NCBI RefSeq assembly: GCF_049639735.1
Contig: NZ_JBEVVA010000003.1
Coordinates: 1,612,001 to 1,676,000 of the forward strand
DNA: 64,000 bases
Direction: 5' to 3'
Origin: Elusimicrobium simillimum
GTDB taxonomy: Bacteria > Elusimicrobiota > Elusimicrobia > Elusimicrobiales > Elusimicrobiaceae
Shown one piece after another: positions 18,287 through 26,817 of this stretch (positions within the stretch are counted from its first letter, which is position 1; every line of letters begins with the position of its first letter). A model generated the notes under the pieces. It saw nothing but the letters and a program-made list of their open reading frames with translations. It made no database searches and was not told the DNA's origin. The translations under genes and the position numbers were made by a program.

Positions 18287-18752
18287 TTTCAACCTGTTTA
18301 ATAAAATTGTCTAATTGTGTTTTAGCGCCGGCGCCTTTGGCGGTAAGTTCTATTATTCTATTATCGCCCTCTTGTAAAACAAAGTTCATTTCTATACGGG
18401 GTGAGTTTATTAAATTTGCTATCGGGTCCGGCCACTCGGCCACTATTATGGCGTCTTCCGCCTCCAGCATTTCTTCAAAGCCGAGGTTGAACATTTCGTT
18501 CTCTTCCAGCCTGAAAAGGTCTACGTGAAACAGCCTTTTGCCTTTGCCTTTATATTCCTTCATTATGCTAAAGCTGGCGCTAACAGGCGAACCTTTTAGC
18601 CCAAGGCTTTTAGCTAAAGCTTTAACAAAAATCGTCTTACCCGCGCCTATGGGGCCGCGCAAAAAAATTATTTCCCCGCCCTCTAGCCCCCGCGCCATTA
18701 TTTGGGCCAGGTGCTCTGTACGGCTAGGGCTGTCAGTAGTTATTTTATACAT
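18276..18752 (-). CDS. tsaE: tRNA threonylcarbamoyladenosine biosynthesis ATPase TsaE
   Basis: Small P-loop ATPase of the TsaBDE complex that supports t6A synthesis. 158 residues. The Walker A loop is GPIGAGKT. Switch region SPVSASFSIMKEY and HVDLFRL follow, then AIIVAEWPD, matching the family's conserved E-W segment. Operon position before tsaB and rimI is typical. It lies immediately after the CBM48-like gene (ATG at 18752, previous stop at 18753-18755). Confidence 0.93.
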   Translation of the reverse strand: MYKITTDSPSRTEHLAQIMARGLEGGEIIFLRGPIGAGKTIFVKALAKSLGLKGSPVSASFSIMKEYKGKGKRLFHVDLFRLEENEMFNLGFEEMLEAEDAIIVAEWPDPIANLINSPRIEMNFVLQEGDNRIIELTAKGAGAKTQLDNFIKQVENER

Positions 18753-19214
18753 TTACTTAACCGTTTTTATATTTACTTTTCTGCCGTTAAATTCTATTAT
18801 ATCGCTGTTCACAGGGTCCAGCACTTCTTTATCGTCAACTAAAAAAACGTATTTGTAGTCCCCCGCCGCTAATGCGACGGAGGTATCAAAATAACCTTTA
18901 TTATAAGGCGTTAAAATTATGGGCGTTTTGCCAAAATCATTAAAATCCGCCAGCAGCTCAACTTTTTTAGCGCCGGGCGCGGTTAAGAAAAACTTTCTAA
19001 ATTTTATCTCTGTATCTACAGGCGTTGGCTTGGGCGTTTTTTTAAGCGGGGTTATTTCAACTTTTTCACCTGGTACGGCGGTAACTTCTTTATGATAGTC
19101 CTGCGCGGCCAACAAAAGACCAAAAAGACATGCCGCCAATAACAACAGCGACATTATCATCGGAGTTATATTATCCTTTTTATCTTCCGGTTTTTGCTCT
19201 TTATGCTTAGTCAT
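18753..19214 (-). CDS. Membrane-anchored protein with AMPK/CBM48-like early-set domain
   Basis: 153 residues. The first 30 are charged, then one transmembrane segment (PMIMSLLLLAACLFGLLLAA). A Pro/Lys-rich linker follows, and a C-terminal domain of about 80 residues with the pattern of glycogen-recognition or isoamylase N-terminal domains: FRKFFLTAPGAKKVELLADFNDF, then GYFDTSVALAAGDYKYVFLVDD. Such domains bind carbohydrate or serve as adaptor modules in proteins of unknown function. The first codons overlap the radical SAM gene by 8 bp. A structural or envelope role is a guess. Confidence 0.7.
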   Translation of the reverse strand: MTKHKEQKPEDKKDNITPMIMSLLLLAACLFGLLLAAQDYHKEVTAVPGEKVEITPLKKTPKPTPVDTEIKFRKFFLTAPGAKKVELLADFNDFGKTPIILTPYNKGYFDTSVALAAGDYKYVFLVDDKEVLDPVNSDIIEFNGRKVNIKTVK

Positions 19215-19854
19215 TGTTATCCAAAAACTCTCTTATATAAAACTCCGCGCCTAAATCTTCTACAAACTGTTCCATTTTGGCAGTATCCACGCCAAGGCCG
19301 CCAACGGTAGACACAACCACACGGTCAAAATTGCCCACGCAGTCTTTAATAAACTGTACAACGCTGTTAAAGCCGTCTTCATAGCCTTTGGCGGGGCAGA
19401 CCAACTTAACCCACTGTCCAGGGTCCGCCGTGTTAAGGCTGATGTAAATTTGGTTTATTCTGCCCTTAAGCTCCGGCACTATATTTCTGCCCCAGATGTG
19501 GCTGCCAAGACCAACGGTATTAAGGCGGGTAATCATATTAGGTATACGCCCGGATGCCATATCGGCGTGCAAGGTATCGCAAATTTCAAGCATTTCAGGC
19601 AGGCGCATGGTGGACTCGCCATAGCCGCAAAATACTATTTGCTCGGCCGGGGCTTCTTTAAGCCCGGCGTAGATAAGGTCCAAAACCTCTTTAGCCGACG
19701 GTTCTTTACCCGCTAAGTTAAGGTTATAGCCGCCAAACTGCATTGCCCACTTGGTTTTTATGCAAAAAGAGCACAAGTTAGGGCACCTGTTGGTCAGGTT
19801 TATATAAAGGGAGTTTTTAAAACGGTATACTATAGAAATATCTTTTGGTTCCAT
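19207..19854 (-). CDS. Radical SAM protein, TatD-associated type
   Basis: 215 residues. The iron-sulfur motif is CPNLCSFC (Cx3Cx2C), followed by FCGYGESTMRLP, the glycine-rich SAM-binding strand. The short length and the segments ITRLNTVGLGSHIWGRNI and SLNTADPGQW resemble the small radical SAM enzymes found beside TatD nucleases. No tatD is visible here. It is the first gene of the operon leading to the tsaE/tsaB genes. The substrate is unknown. Confidence 0.82.
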   Translation of the reverse strand: MEPKDISIVYRFKNSLYINLTNRCPNLCSFCIKTKWAMQFGGYNLNLAGKEPSAKEVLDLIYAGLKEAPAEQIVFCGYGESTMRLPEMLEICDTLHADMASGRIPNMITRLNTVGLGSHIWGRNIVPELKGRINQIYISLNTADPGQWVKLVCPAKGYEDGFNSVVQFIKDCVGNFDRVVVSTVGGLGVDTAKMEQFVEDLGAEFYIREFLDNND

Positions 19855-19941
19855 AACTTTTATTATAGCTTTTTGGCACCGCGGTTAACACCCCGTTTAA
19901 ACAAATTTTTAATACTTTCGACAATTTTGTAATATATACAT

Positions 19942-21447
19942 ATGTTTAAAGATCAAACGGGAATGTTTTTAAATATTCTTAAGTGGTTTATACTATCTAC
20001 CATAATAGGCATTATAGTAGGCATTGCCGACGCGCTGTTCCTTACCCTTTTGGACGCCAGCACCGCTAGTGTCAGCCGTGTGCCGCTATACTTTGTAGGG
20101 CTGCCGCTGGTGCTGTGGGTAACGTCACTGCTGGCGCGTAAGGTGGCAGCTAAACATACAGATTTTTCTACAGACGCCGCTATTAATAAAATTAATGCGC
20201 ATAAGCCGGTCTCATTAATTTCCACACTAAAAGCGTTTTTCCTGCCGATTATAACAATAACAGGTGGCGGCAGCGCCGGTAAAGAAGCCCCTTGCGCCGA
20301 CGTTGGCGCTGGCCTGGCATCTATGCTGGCCGCGGGGCTGCGCTTAAACGCCGAGGACAGGCGCAAACTTATGATATGCGGCGTAAGCGCTGGGTTTGCG
20401 GGCGTATTTGGCGTGCCGATATCGGGCGCGATATTCGGGCTGGAAGTACTGTGGGTAGGTTATATTTTTTATGAAGTTATGTTCCCCGCTTTTGTGGCCG
20501 GTATTACCGCCTACCAGGTAACCAGCTACCTTGGCGTGGAATATGTGTACCACCCTATCACCGTTATACCTGTGTTTACGGAAGGCTTTTTTCTCAAGGT
20601 GCTTTTCGCGGGTATATTCTTTGGGTTAATGTCGCTTTTATTTATTGAACTTATGAAGTTTTTTAGAACTGTGTTCAGGTTTATTTCTTTTAAATTTTCT
20701 ATGTTCTGGCGCGCGTTTTCGGGCGGTGTTATACTTGTGTTAATAGGGTTGCTTGTTTCCCCCGAATACCTGGGCCTGGGCATGGATACTACCAACGATA
20801 TTTTGCACGGGGCGGAGCCGACATTCGCGATGGGCTCTTTATTTAAAATGCTTACCACAGCCATCACGTTTTCAGCAGGCGGCGTGGGCGGCATAGTAAC
20901 GCCGATATTTTTTATAGGCTCGCAGGCGGGCGCGGTGCTGTCCGCATTTTTAGAGGTTGACCCGCGTACCATGGCCGCGCTTGGCGTTGTGGCCGTGCTT
21001 GCGGGCACCACAAACGCGCCGCTGGCGGCCAGCATTATGGCAATAGAACTGTTTGGCCCGCAGATTGCGCCGTACGCCGCCGTATGCTGCGTGATAAGCT
21101 TTTTAATGACGGGGCAACGCAGTATTTTTATAAAGCAAAAAGTTTCTTTCAGTAAGAATATGGACGCCAACCCCGCCGAACTTACCAAGGCCCGCCACAG
21201 TATGCCCGTTACAAGAGGCTCGCTAATTAAGCTGGCCAGGCACTTAATACCGCAAGAAGAAAAACCCGGCAAAAAGAAGAAAACAAAGGTTGCGCACCAA
21301 CAATCCCAAAAGCCAAACATTACTCCGCAAGAAGTTCAGGAACCCGTGGACAGAAGCCCATTTGCGGTGTTTAAACATCTATTCCCAAATTTCAGAGAAA
21401 AAGAAGATAATAATAAAAATAACACAAACAAAAACAACCCCGGTTAA
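19942..21447 (+). CDS. CLC-family chloride channel/transporter
   Basis: 501 residues, about ten membrane helices. The motif GGGSAGKEAPCADVGA corresponds to the CLC G(K/R)EGP filter loop and keeps the gating glutamate, with Ala replacing Gly. The later GVGGIVTPIFFIG corresponds to GxFxP. The N-terminal GSGIP motif is not present in classical form; the aligned stretch reads STDAAINKIN, as in the G-x-G-T-D-A branch of the family. A cytoplasmic tail of about 80 residues rich in Lys, Gln and Asn lacks CBS domains. Translation may start close to the transcript end since no Shine-Dalgarno is seen. Confidence 0.88.
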   Translation: MFKDQTGMFLNILKWFILSTIIGIIVGIADALFLTLLDASTASVSRVPLYFVGLPLVLWVTSLLARKVAAKHTDFSTDAAINKINAHKPVSLISTLKAFFLPIITITGGGSAGKEAPCADVGAGLASMLAAGLRLNAEDRRKLMICGVSAGFAGVFGVPISGAIFGLEVLWVGYIFYEVMFPAFVAGITAYQVTSYLGVEYVYHPITVIPVFTEGFFLKVLFAGIFFGLMSLLFIELMKFFRTVFRFISFKFSMFWRAFSGGVILVLIGLLVSPEYLGLGMDTTNDILHGAEPTFAMGSLFKMLTTAITFSAGGVGGIVTPIFFIGSQAGAVLSAFLEVDPRTMAALGVVAVLAGTTNAPLAASIMAIELFGPQIAPYAAVCCVISFLMTGQRSIFIKQKVSFSKNMDANPAELTKARHSMPVTRGSLIKLARHLIPQEEKPGKKKKTKVAHQQSQKPNITPQEVQEPVDRSPFAVFKHLFPNFREKEDNNKNNTNKNNPG

Positions 21448-21462
21448 CCCGGGGTTGTTTTT
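21430..21462. terminator. Bidirectional terminator between CLC gene and add
   Basis: A 14-bp stem (AAAAACAACCCCGG / CCGGGGTTGTTTTT) with a 5-nt loop between convergent genes. The left arm encodes the Asn/Lys end of the CLC reading frame. Confidence 0.92.
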
Positions 21463-21475
21463 GTTAGAAAAAATT

Positions 21476-22687
21476 CTACTTCTTATATTCTTGTTCCACT
21501 CTGTTATACTTTTGTACGGCGGCTTTTACAAACGCTCGTTTATCATTATATGAACCCGGGAAAAACGCGCCTTTAAAACCCGCTATAATAATATTTCTAA
21601 ACTCTCTTGGCGAAAGTTTAATATTATCCGTAAGCAGTTTAACTTCTTTAGATATTGTAGTGTTAGAAATAAGGCGGTTATCCGTACATATACTGACGGA
21701 AAGGCCGCGCTTAATCATCTCTTTAATAGGATGTGACGCTATATCTTTAATGGCGGGGTTTGTCTGCCAATTGCTGGTTAAACAAACCTCTACGCCTATA
21801 CGTTCGCTGGCTATGTAGCTGGCCAAATCTTCAATATATCTTCTGCGGTCGGTTACTTTTTTGTCCATAATCATATCTTTGGCAAAAAGGAATGTGCCGT
21901 GGCCTATGCGGTTGGCGTGGCAGTCCGTAATGGCCTGAAATATTGATTCCGGCCCGTAAGCCTCGCCTGCGTGAACGGTTTTTCTTATAAAATTTTCATG
22001 CACCAGCTGGTATGCTTTCATGTGCACTTCGGCAGGGTACCCCGCCTCCTGCCCGGCAAGGTCAAAGCCTACTATGGGCAAGCGTTCCGTTTTAACAAGC
22101 CTTACTACCGTTCTGGCAAGCTCCATAGACGCGGCGGCAAAAACTTCGTCCTGCGGCGCGTGTGAAAGTGTGTTTAAAAGACGGCGGTAATACGGTGACA
22201 TATTTTCATTAAAGCTTCTCATGGCGCAGGCTATTATGCCAAAATAAAATTTGATGTCTTCGCCCGAGGCAACGGCTTTAGTTTTATTATGCTCATCGGC
22301 CGCTTTTTGCAGGCCTTTTATAACCGCTCTCAGCGCGTCCTCGCTGGTCATGTTTGTTGTGTGCAGCTGCGGGGCAAAGCGCACTTCTATATAACGCACG
22401 CCGTCTTCAATATTATCCTGCGCCAGTTCATAGGAAATACGTTCAATATTTTCTTTGCTCTGCATTACAAGAGTTGTGTAATTAAACCCCTGCAAATATT
22501 CCACAAGGCTGCTGTACTTTTCTTTAAAAACTTTTTTTCTCAGGCCGTCTTCGCTGTAGGCGGGCAAAGTTATTTTGTCTTTTTTTGCCAACTCTATAAG
22601 CGTGCTTAGGCGTATTGAACCGTCTAAATGCAAGTGTAAATCCGTCTTAGGAAGTTTTTTTATTAATTCTATATCCATTATGGGCAT
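21476..22687 (-). CDS. add: Adenosine deaminase
   Basis: Deaminates (deoxy)adenosine to inosine in purine salvage. 403 residues, somewhat longer than the 330-350 typical of bacterial enzymes. Zinc ligands and catalytic residues are visible: HLHLDGS near residue 17, VHAGE with the catalytic Glu, IGHGTFL, and SICTDNRLIS with the terminal metal-binding Asp. A GGAGG site precedes the first ATG at 22687, chosen over the ATG three codons later. It lies 1 bp from the cysS stop in the same operon. Confidence 0.93.
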   Translation of the reverse strand: MPIMDIELIKKLPKTDLHLHLDGSIRLSTLIELAKKDKITLPAYSEDGLRKKVFKEKYSSLVEYLQGFNYTTLVMQSKENIERISYELAQDNIEDGVRYIEVRFAPQLHTTNMTSEDALRAVIKGLQKAADEHNKTKAVASGEDIKFYFGIIACAMRSFNENMSPYYRRLLNTLSHAPQDEVFAAASMELARTVVRLVKTERLPIVGFDLAGQEAGYPAEVHMKAYQLVHENFIRKTVHAGEAYGPESIFQAITDCHANRIGHGTFLFAKDMIMDKKVTDRRRYIEDLASYIASERIGVEVCLTSNWQTNPAIKDIASHPIKEMIKRGLSVSICTDNRLISNTTISKEVKLLTDNIKLSPREFRNIIIAGFKGAFFPGSYNDKRAFVKAAVQKYNRVEQEYKK

Positions 22688-22688
22688 A

Positions 22689-24074
22689 TTATTTTGCCTC
22701 CAATACTTGGCCTTGGGGCGTGTCTTTTACTACAAAACCCAGGGCGGCAAGTTGATCACGCAATTCATCGGACTTTTTAAAATCTTTGTTTTTGCGGGCG
22801 TCGGCGCGGGCGTCAAGCAATGCTTGAATGCCGGCCGGTATATTAAGCGGTTTTTCTTCTTCTATTTTAAGTAAATCTAAACCGAGTATTTTATCCGCTT
22901 CTTTAAGAAATTCTCTTTTAGTATGGTCATTTGTTGGTGATTTAAAAGACTCCCATACTACGGCAAGCGCTTTGGCGGTGTTCAGATCGTCACGTACGGC
23001 CGCCATAAATTTATCTTTTAAATCTTTGTAGCCGGGTTTGTCAAAATCCCCCTCATCAGTAAGCGCTTTGATACGTTCTTTAAGCGTTTTAAGGCTGGTG
23101 CGGGCAAAGTCTAAACTTTCAAAAGTAAATTCAAGCTGGGTTCTATAATGCGCGCCCAGGCACAAGTAGCGGTAGTCAAGCGGGCTGTAACCGCGCTCTT
23201 TAAGCGCGTCTATTGTTAAAAATGTACCGTCTGACTTAGACATTTTGCCGGCGCGTAAAACCAAAAACTCGCCGTGTACCCAGCAGCGTACGTAGGGCTT
23301 GCCGGTGGCGGCCTCGCTCTGCGCTATTTCATTGCTGTGGTGTACGGCCACGTGGTCCACGCCGCCGCAGTGTATGTCAATTGTAGGGCCCAAATATTTC
23401 ATGGCCATGGCGGAACATTCTATGTGCCAGCCGGGGAACCCCACGCCCCACGGGCTGTCCCATTCCATTTGCCTTGTGCTGTCTTTTGGTGAAAACTTCC
23501 ATAAAGCAAAATCGCTGGGATTTCGTTTTTCTGTATTAAACTCTACACGCGCGCCGCTTTTAAGGCCGCTTATGTGCGCGTGCCCGACTAAGCCGTGGTA
23601 ATTAGGAAATTTAGACGTATCATAATAAATACCGTCTGAGGTTTTGTAGGTATAACCCTTTTGCTCAAGCACTTGTACAAGCGCTATCATATCATCAATA
23701 TGCTTGCTGGCGTGGCTGGTTATGCTGGGGCGGGTGCAGTTAAGCGCGTCAAAATCTTCAAAAAACTTTTTCTCGTAAAATTTGGCTATGTCCCAGGCGC
23801 TTTTGCCCTCGCGCGCGGCGCCAAGTTCCATCTTGTCCTCGCCACTGTCGGCGTCTGAGGTTAAATGGCCTACGTCCGTTATATTTATAACGTGCTTAAC
23901 GGGCATTTCCGTGCGTAAGGTGCGTACTAAAAAATCTTCAAAAATATATGTGCGTAAATTGCCTATGTGCGCGTAGTTGTATACAGTAGGGCCGCAGGCG
24001 TACAGCGTAGCCCCGCTGTTGTGTAAGGGTACAAACTCTTCTTTCTCTTTTGTAAAAGTGTTGTAAAGCAGCAT
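22689..24074 (-). CDS. cysS: Cysteine--tRNA ligase
   Basis: Charges tRNA-Cys. 461 residues, normal length. The class I motifs HIGN (in CGPTVYNYAHIGN) and KMSKS (KMSKSDGT) are intact, together with the zinc-binding Cys/His residues (Cys28-like, WHIECSAM, HHSNE). Start and preceding stop overlap as TAATG with the lipoprotein gene. Second-last gene of the operon starting at 26689. Confidence 0.97.
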   Translation of the reverse strand: MLLYNTFTKEKEEFVPLHNSGATLYACGPTVYNYAHIGNLRTYIFEDFLVRTLRTEMPVKHVINITDVGHLTSDADSGEDKMELGAAREGKSAWDIAKFYEKKFFEDFDALNCTRPSITSHASKHIDDMIALVQVLEQKGYTYKTSDGIYYDTSKFPNYHGLVGHAHISGLKSGARVEFNTEKRNPSDFALWKFSPKDSTRQMEWDSPWGVGFPGWHIECSAMAMKYLGPTIDIHCGGVDHVAVHHSNEIAQSEAATGKPYVRCWVHGEFLVLRAGKMSKSDGTFLTIDALKERGYSPLDYRYLCLGAHYRTQLEFTFESLDFARTSLKTLKERIKALTDEGDFDKPGYKDLKDKFMAAVRDDLNTAKALAVVWESFKSPTNDHTKREFLKEADKILGLDLLKIEEEKPLNIPAGIQALLDARADARKNKDFKKSDELRDQLAALGFVVKDTPQGQVLEAK

Positions 24075-24574
24075 TAAAGCTTGGCCTCTTCAATAGCTAA
24101 AGCGTATTCAGAGCGTAAAGATTTAAAAAATAAATCACAGGCAACTTGCCCAATATCGTCGGCGCTTTCCTGGCTGAGCATGCACTGCACTTCCATATCT
24201 GAAAACGGGTTAATTGTGCCCGCAAGTGACATAGCGTATGTAAAACCAACCGGGTTGTACGCCCTTTTAGCGTCAATGTAAGCCTTGTCTAAGCTTTGCA
24301 TAAAAACTTTCATGTGCGCTTCGCTGGCTTTTCTGCCAAGCGGTATTTTCTTGCTGGCTACGGTTACAACCGCGTCGCCGTATGCGGCCTGTGAGCTGTA
24401 GCGTGACTCGCCAACAAAATCTTCTTCTTCACTGCCTTGGTAGTCCGTATCTGTGGTAGGTACGCCGGCGTATTGGGAATAGTCTATACCGGAACGTCTG
24501 GTAACGTCGGTAGAACTGCCGCCGCACGCAAATATAAATGCAACTAAAGCTAAAAGTAAAATACTTCTTTTCAT
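24074..24574 (-). CDS. Lipoprotein of unknown function
   Basis: 166 residues. Signal peptide MKRSILLLALVAFIFAC with lipobox cysteine at residue 17, then a Gly/Ser linker. The mature part is mainly helical (SEAHMKVFMQSLDKAYIDAKRAYNP) with one pair of conserved-looking cysteines (QCMLSQ, VACDLFF). No family is recognised. Co-transcribed between ispDF and cysS. Confidence 0.7.
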   Translation of the reverse strand: MKRSILLLALVAFIFACGGSSTDVTRRSGIDYSQYAGVPTTDTDYQGSEEEDFVGESRYSSQAAYGDAVVTVASKKIPLGRKASEAHMKVFMQSLDKAYIDAKRAYNPVGFTYAMSLAGTINPFSDMEVQCMLSQESADDIGQVACDLFFKSLRSEYALAIEEAKL

Positions 24575-24590
24575 AACAACTACCTCTCTT

Positions 24591-25739
24591 TTACTGTTTT
24601 ATTTTTACTGTCACCACGCACTGGCACATGGCGGCGTTACCCGCGCCTATGTCGCCCAGGCGTTCGTGGCTTTTTGATTTAAAATTAATATTTGCCGCCG
24701 GCACATCAAACACGCTTGCCATGCTTTGGGTAATGGCGGCGTAATGCGGCTTCATTTTAGGTTCTTCTGTGATAATGGTGGCGTCTATATGCACAATTTC
24801 AGCGTGTTTTTCTTTGAGTATTTCAAGCACACGCTTAGCTATTGTAACGCTGGAAATGCCTTCTATTTTAGCGTCCGTCGGCGGATAATAGATGCCTATT
24901 TCCCCGGCGCATACGGCGCCTAAAGCGGCGTCGCAAACAGCGTGCAGCACAACGTCGCCGTCGCTATGGCCAAGAAACCCTTTGCTGTGCGGTATTTCAA
25001 GCCCGCCTATAAAAAGCTTTCTGCCTTCCACCAGCCTGTGCAGGTCAAAGCCTATGCCGGTGCGCTGTATAAAATCGTTTTTATCTTCGTTCACAAAAGC
25101 CTCCGCCGTTAACAAATCTTCCGGCGTGGTTATTTTTATATTTTTGTAGCTTGAAGGCACGATAACTACCTTTACGCCAAGCTTTTCAACTAACTGCGAT
25201 TCGTCGGTAGCGTTAATATCGGCGCCAAATTTTGCTAAAGCTTGTCTGATAATATCTGCCTTATAACACTGCGGCGTTTGCGCCGCGTATAACGCGCCGC
25301 GCTCAAGCGTTTTTACTACCACAGTGCCGCCGTCAACTTGTTTAATAGTGTCTTTTACGGGTACTGCGAGTACACTTGCGCCGTGTTCAAACGCTAACTC
25401 GGCGCCTTTAGTAATATCCTCAGGCACTACCAAAGGGCGGGCGCCGTCGTGCACAAGTATAATGTCCGCTTCAGCCGCGGTTTTAGCCACGCCGTTTATA
25501 ACGGAAATTAACCTGGTATCACCAGGTAAAGCGTAGTGCAAATTATCAAAAGTTTTTTCAAGTTCAGCGCGTACCTCGGCGGTGGTTACAACTATAATTT
25601 CTTTAACGCCCGGCACAGCTTTAAACGCGTTAATACTGCGCGTTAAAACAGGCGTGCCCGCCACGTTAAGCATTTGTTTGGGGCGGCCCATTCTGCTGCC
25701 GCTGCCCCCCGCCACTATTACCGCTGAAATAAAATTCAT
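24591..25739 (-). CDS. ispDF: Bifunctional 2-C-methyl-D-erythritol 4-phosphate cytidylyltransferase / MEcDP synthase
   Basis: Two steps of the non-mevalonate isoprenoid pathway in one 382-residue chain. Residues 1-225 are IspD: AGGSGSRMG nucleotide loop with PKQ, VHDGARPLV, and TDESQLVE. Residues about 228-382 are IspF: GIGFDLHRL with zinc ligands Asp and His, LGHSDGDVVLHAVCDA, and the C-terminal TTE-like segment (SHERLGDIGAGNA). No linker gap is evident. Fused IspDF is known in alpha- and epsilonproteobacteria and scattered elsewhere; the IspE activity known to bridge some such proteins is not present here. Confidence 0.95.
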   Translation of the reverse strand: MNFISAVIVAGGSGSRMGRPKQMLNVAGTPVLTRSINAFKAVPGVKEIIVVTTAEVRAELEKTFDNLHYALPGDTRLISVINGVAKTAAEADIILVHDGARPLVVPEDITKGAELAFEHGASVLAVPVKDTIKQVDGGTVVVKTLERGALYAAQTPQCYKADIIRQALAKFGADINATDESQLVEKLGVKVVIVPSSYKNIKITTPEDLLTAEAFVNEDKNDFIQRTGIGFDLHRLVEGRKLFIGGLEIPHSKGFLGHSDGDVVLHAVCDAALGAVCAGEIGIYYPPTDAKIEGISSVTIAKRVLEILKEKHAEIVHIDATIITEEPKMKPHYAAITQSMASVFDVPAANINFKSKSHERLGDIGAGNAAMCQCVVTVKIKQ

Positions 25740-25741
25740 AT

Positions 25742-26689
25742 TTATTTAACTTTGGCAAAAATCATTCTGCCGGCTGAAGTTTGCAGTATAGAGTAAACCG
25801 CTACTTCCACACGTTTGCCTACATGCTTTCTGCCCTCTTCAACTACTACCATTGTACCGTCGTCCAGGTAGCCTACGCCCTGTTCTTTTTCTTTACCGTC
25901 TTTCATTATAAAAAGTGACATGGCTTCACCGGGGAGAACAACAGGTTTAAGAGCGGTAGCAAGGTCGCTCACGTTAAGCACAACAACGTCATATATGGCG
26001 CCCATTTTGTTAACGTTAAAATCTAATGTAACAACTTCCGCCTTAAGAGACTGGGCAAGCTTAATTATTCTTTCCTGCTCGGTAGCGGCCTCAATTTCTT
26101 TATTGGTTACGCGGATAGGCACTTCTTTTTGCTCTTGCAGGCGGGCTACAACGTCAAGGCCGCGGCGGCCTTTGGCGCGTTCAAGCGCGTCTTTAGAGTT
26201 GGCCAGAGTGTCAAGCTCGTTAAGTATAAATTTTGGGAATACTAAGGCGCCCGAAAGGAAGTTTGTTTCTACCAGGTCTATTACGCGGCCGTCTATAAAA
26301 GCTGTGATATCAAGCACTTTTAAGTGGTTGCCTATTTTGCTAAGGCCTTCAAGGTCGCGCGATTTAATAACGCTTACCAATGCGCCTATGAAAACCAACG
26401 TAAACTGCACATAAAAATCATATTTATCCCACCAGACCGTAATGTCCGGCACGTCCATTCTAAAAACGGCGTGGTCAAAAAAAGCGTACACAAAGTAGCC
26501 CATTATACCGCCGAAAAGCGCTATCATTATTTTTATAAGACGCAGCTTCTTAAACACCATCTCAACAAAAATTAAAATAACAGCGCAAAGTAGTCCTGCT
26601 ATAAAGCCAGTTTTATCACTTAAAATAAAGTTATAAGTTAAAAAAGGGAACGCAACTAAAGCTGAAAGCCTGTAAAGCCAAAGGGACAT
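25742..26689 (-). CDS. PIN and TRAM domain membrane protein (YacL-like)
   Basis: 315 residues. Four hydrophobic segments in the first 110 residues, then a PIN nuclease-like domain (DITAFIDGRVIDLVETNF, FILNELDTLANSKDALERAKGRRGL, VVTLDFNVNKMG) and a C-terminal TRAM RNA-binding domain (EQGVGYLDDGTMVVVEEGRKHVG). This architecture matches Bacillus YacL, which in other bacteria lies beside ispD/ispF as here. RNA cleavage or binding at the membrane is inferred. GGAGG precedes the ATG; it is the first gene of the operon. Confidence 0.9.
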   Translation of the reverse strand: MSLWLYRLSALVAFPFLTYNFILSDKTGFIAGLLCAVILIFVEMVFKKLRLIKIMIALFGGIMGYFVYAFFDHAVFRMDVPDITVWWDKYDFYVQFTLVFIGALVSVIKSRDLEGLSKIGNHLKVLDITAFIDGRVIDLVETNFLSGALVFPKFILNELDTLANSKDALERAKGRRGLDVVARLQEQKEVPIRVTNKEIEAATEQERIIKLAQSLKAEVVTLDFNVNKMGAIYDVVVLNVSDLATALKPVVLPGEAMSLFIMKDGKEKEQGVGYLDDGTMVVVEEGRKHVGKRVEVAVYSILQTSAGRMIFAKVK

Positions 26690-26763
26690 AAAACCTCCGT
26701 TTTATAATATATATATAATATATATACATATTAGCAAAAATGTTAATGTTATATAAAGAATAT

Positions 26764-26792
26764 AAAACCCCCGTCGTAATGCCGGGGGTTTT
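26764..26792. terminator. Terminator behind the exported paralog at 26818
   Basis: AAAACCCCCG / CGGGGGTTTT stem with a 9-nt loop, 26 bp past the stop of the minus-strand gene. The AT-rich stretch at 26700-26760 next to it is the probable promoter region of the PIN/TRAM operon. Confidence 0.85.
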
Positions 26793-26817
26793 ATTAAATA
26801 CAAATGTAACAGTTTTT

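Noticed and set aside
20526..21320. Long open frame on the minus strand opposite the CLC gene (about 264 codons)
   Set aside because: Lies entirely within the convincing CLC gene, has no recognisable motif and no ribosome site; a shadow of codon bias.
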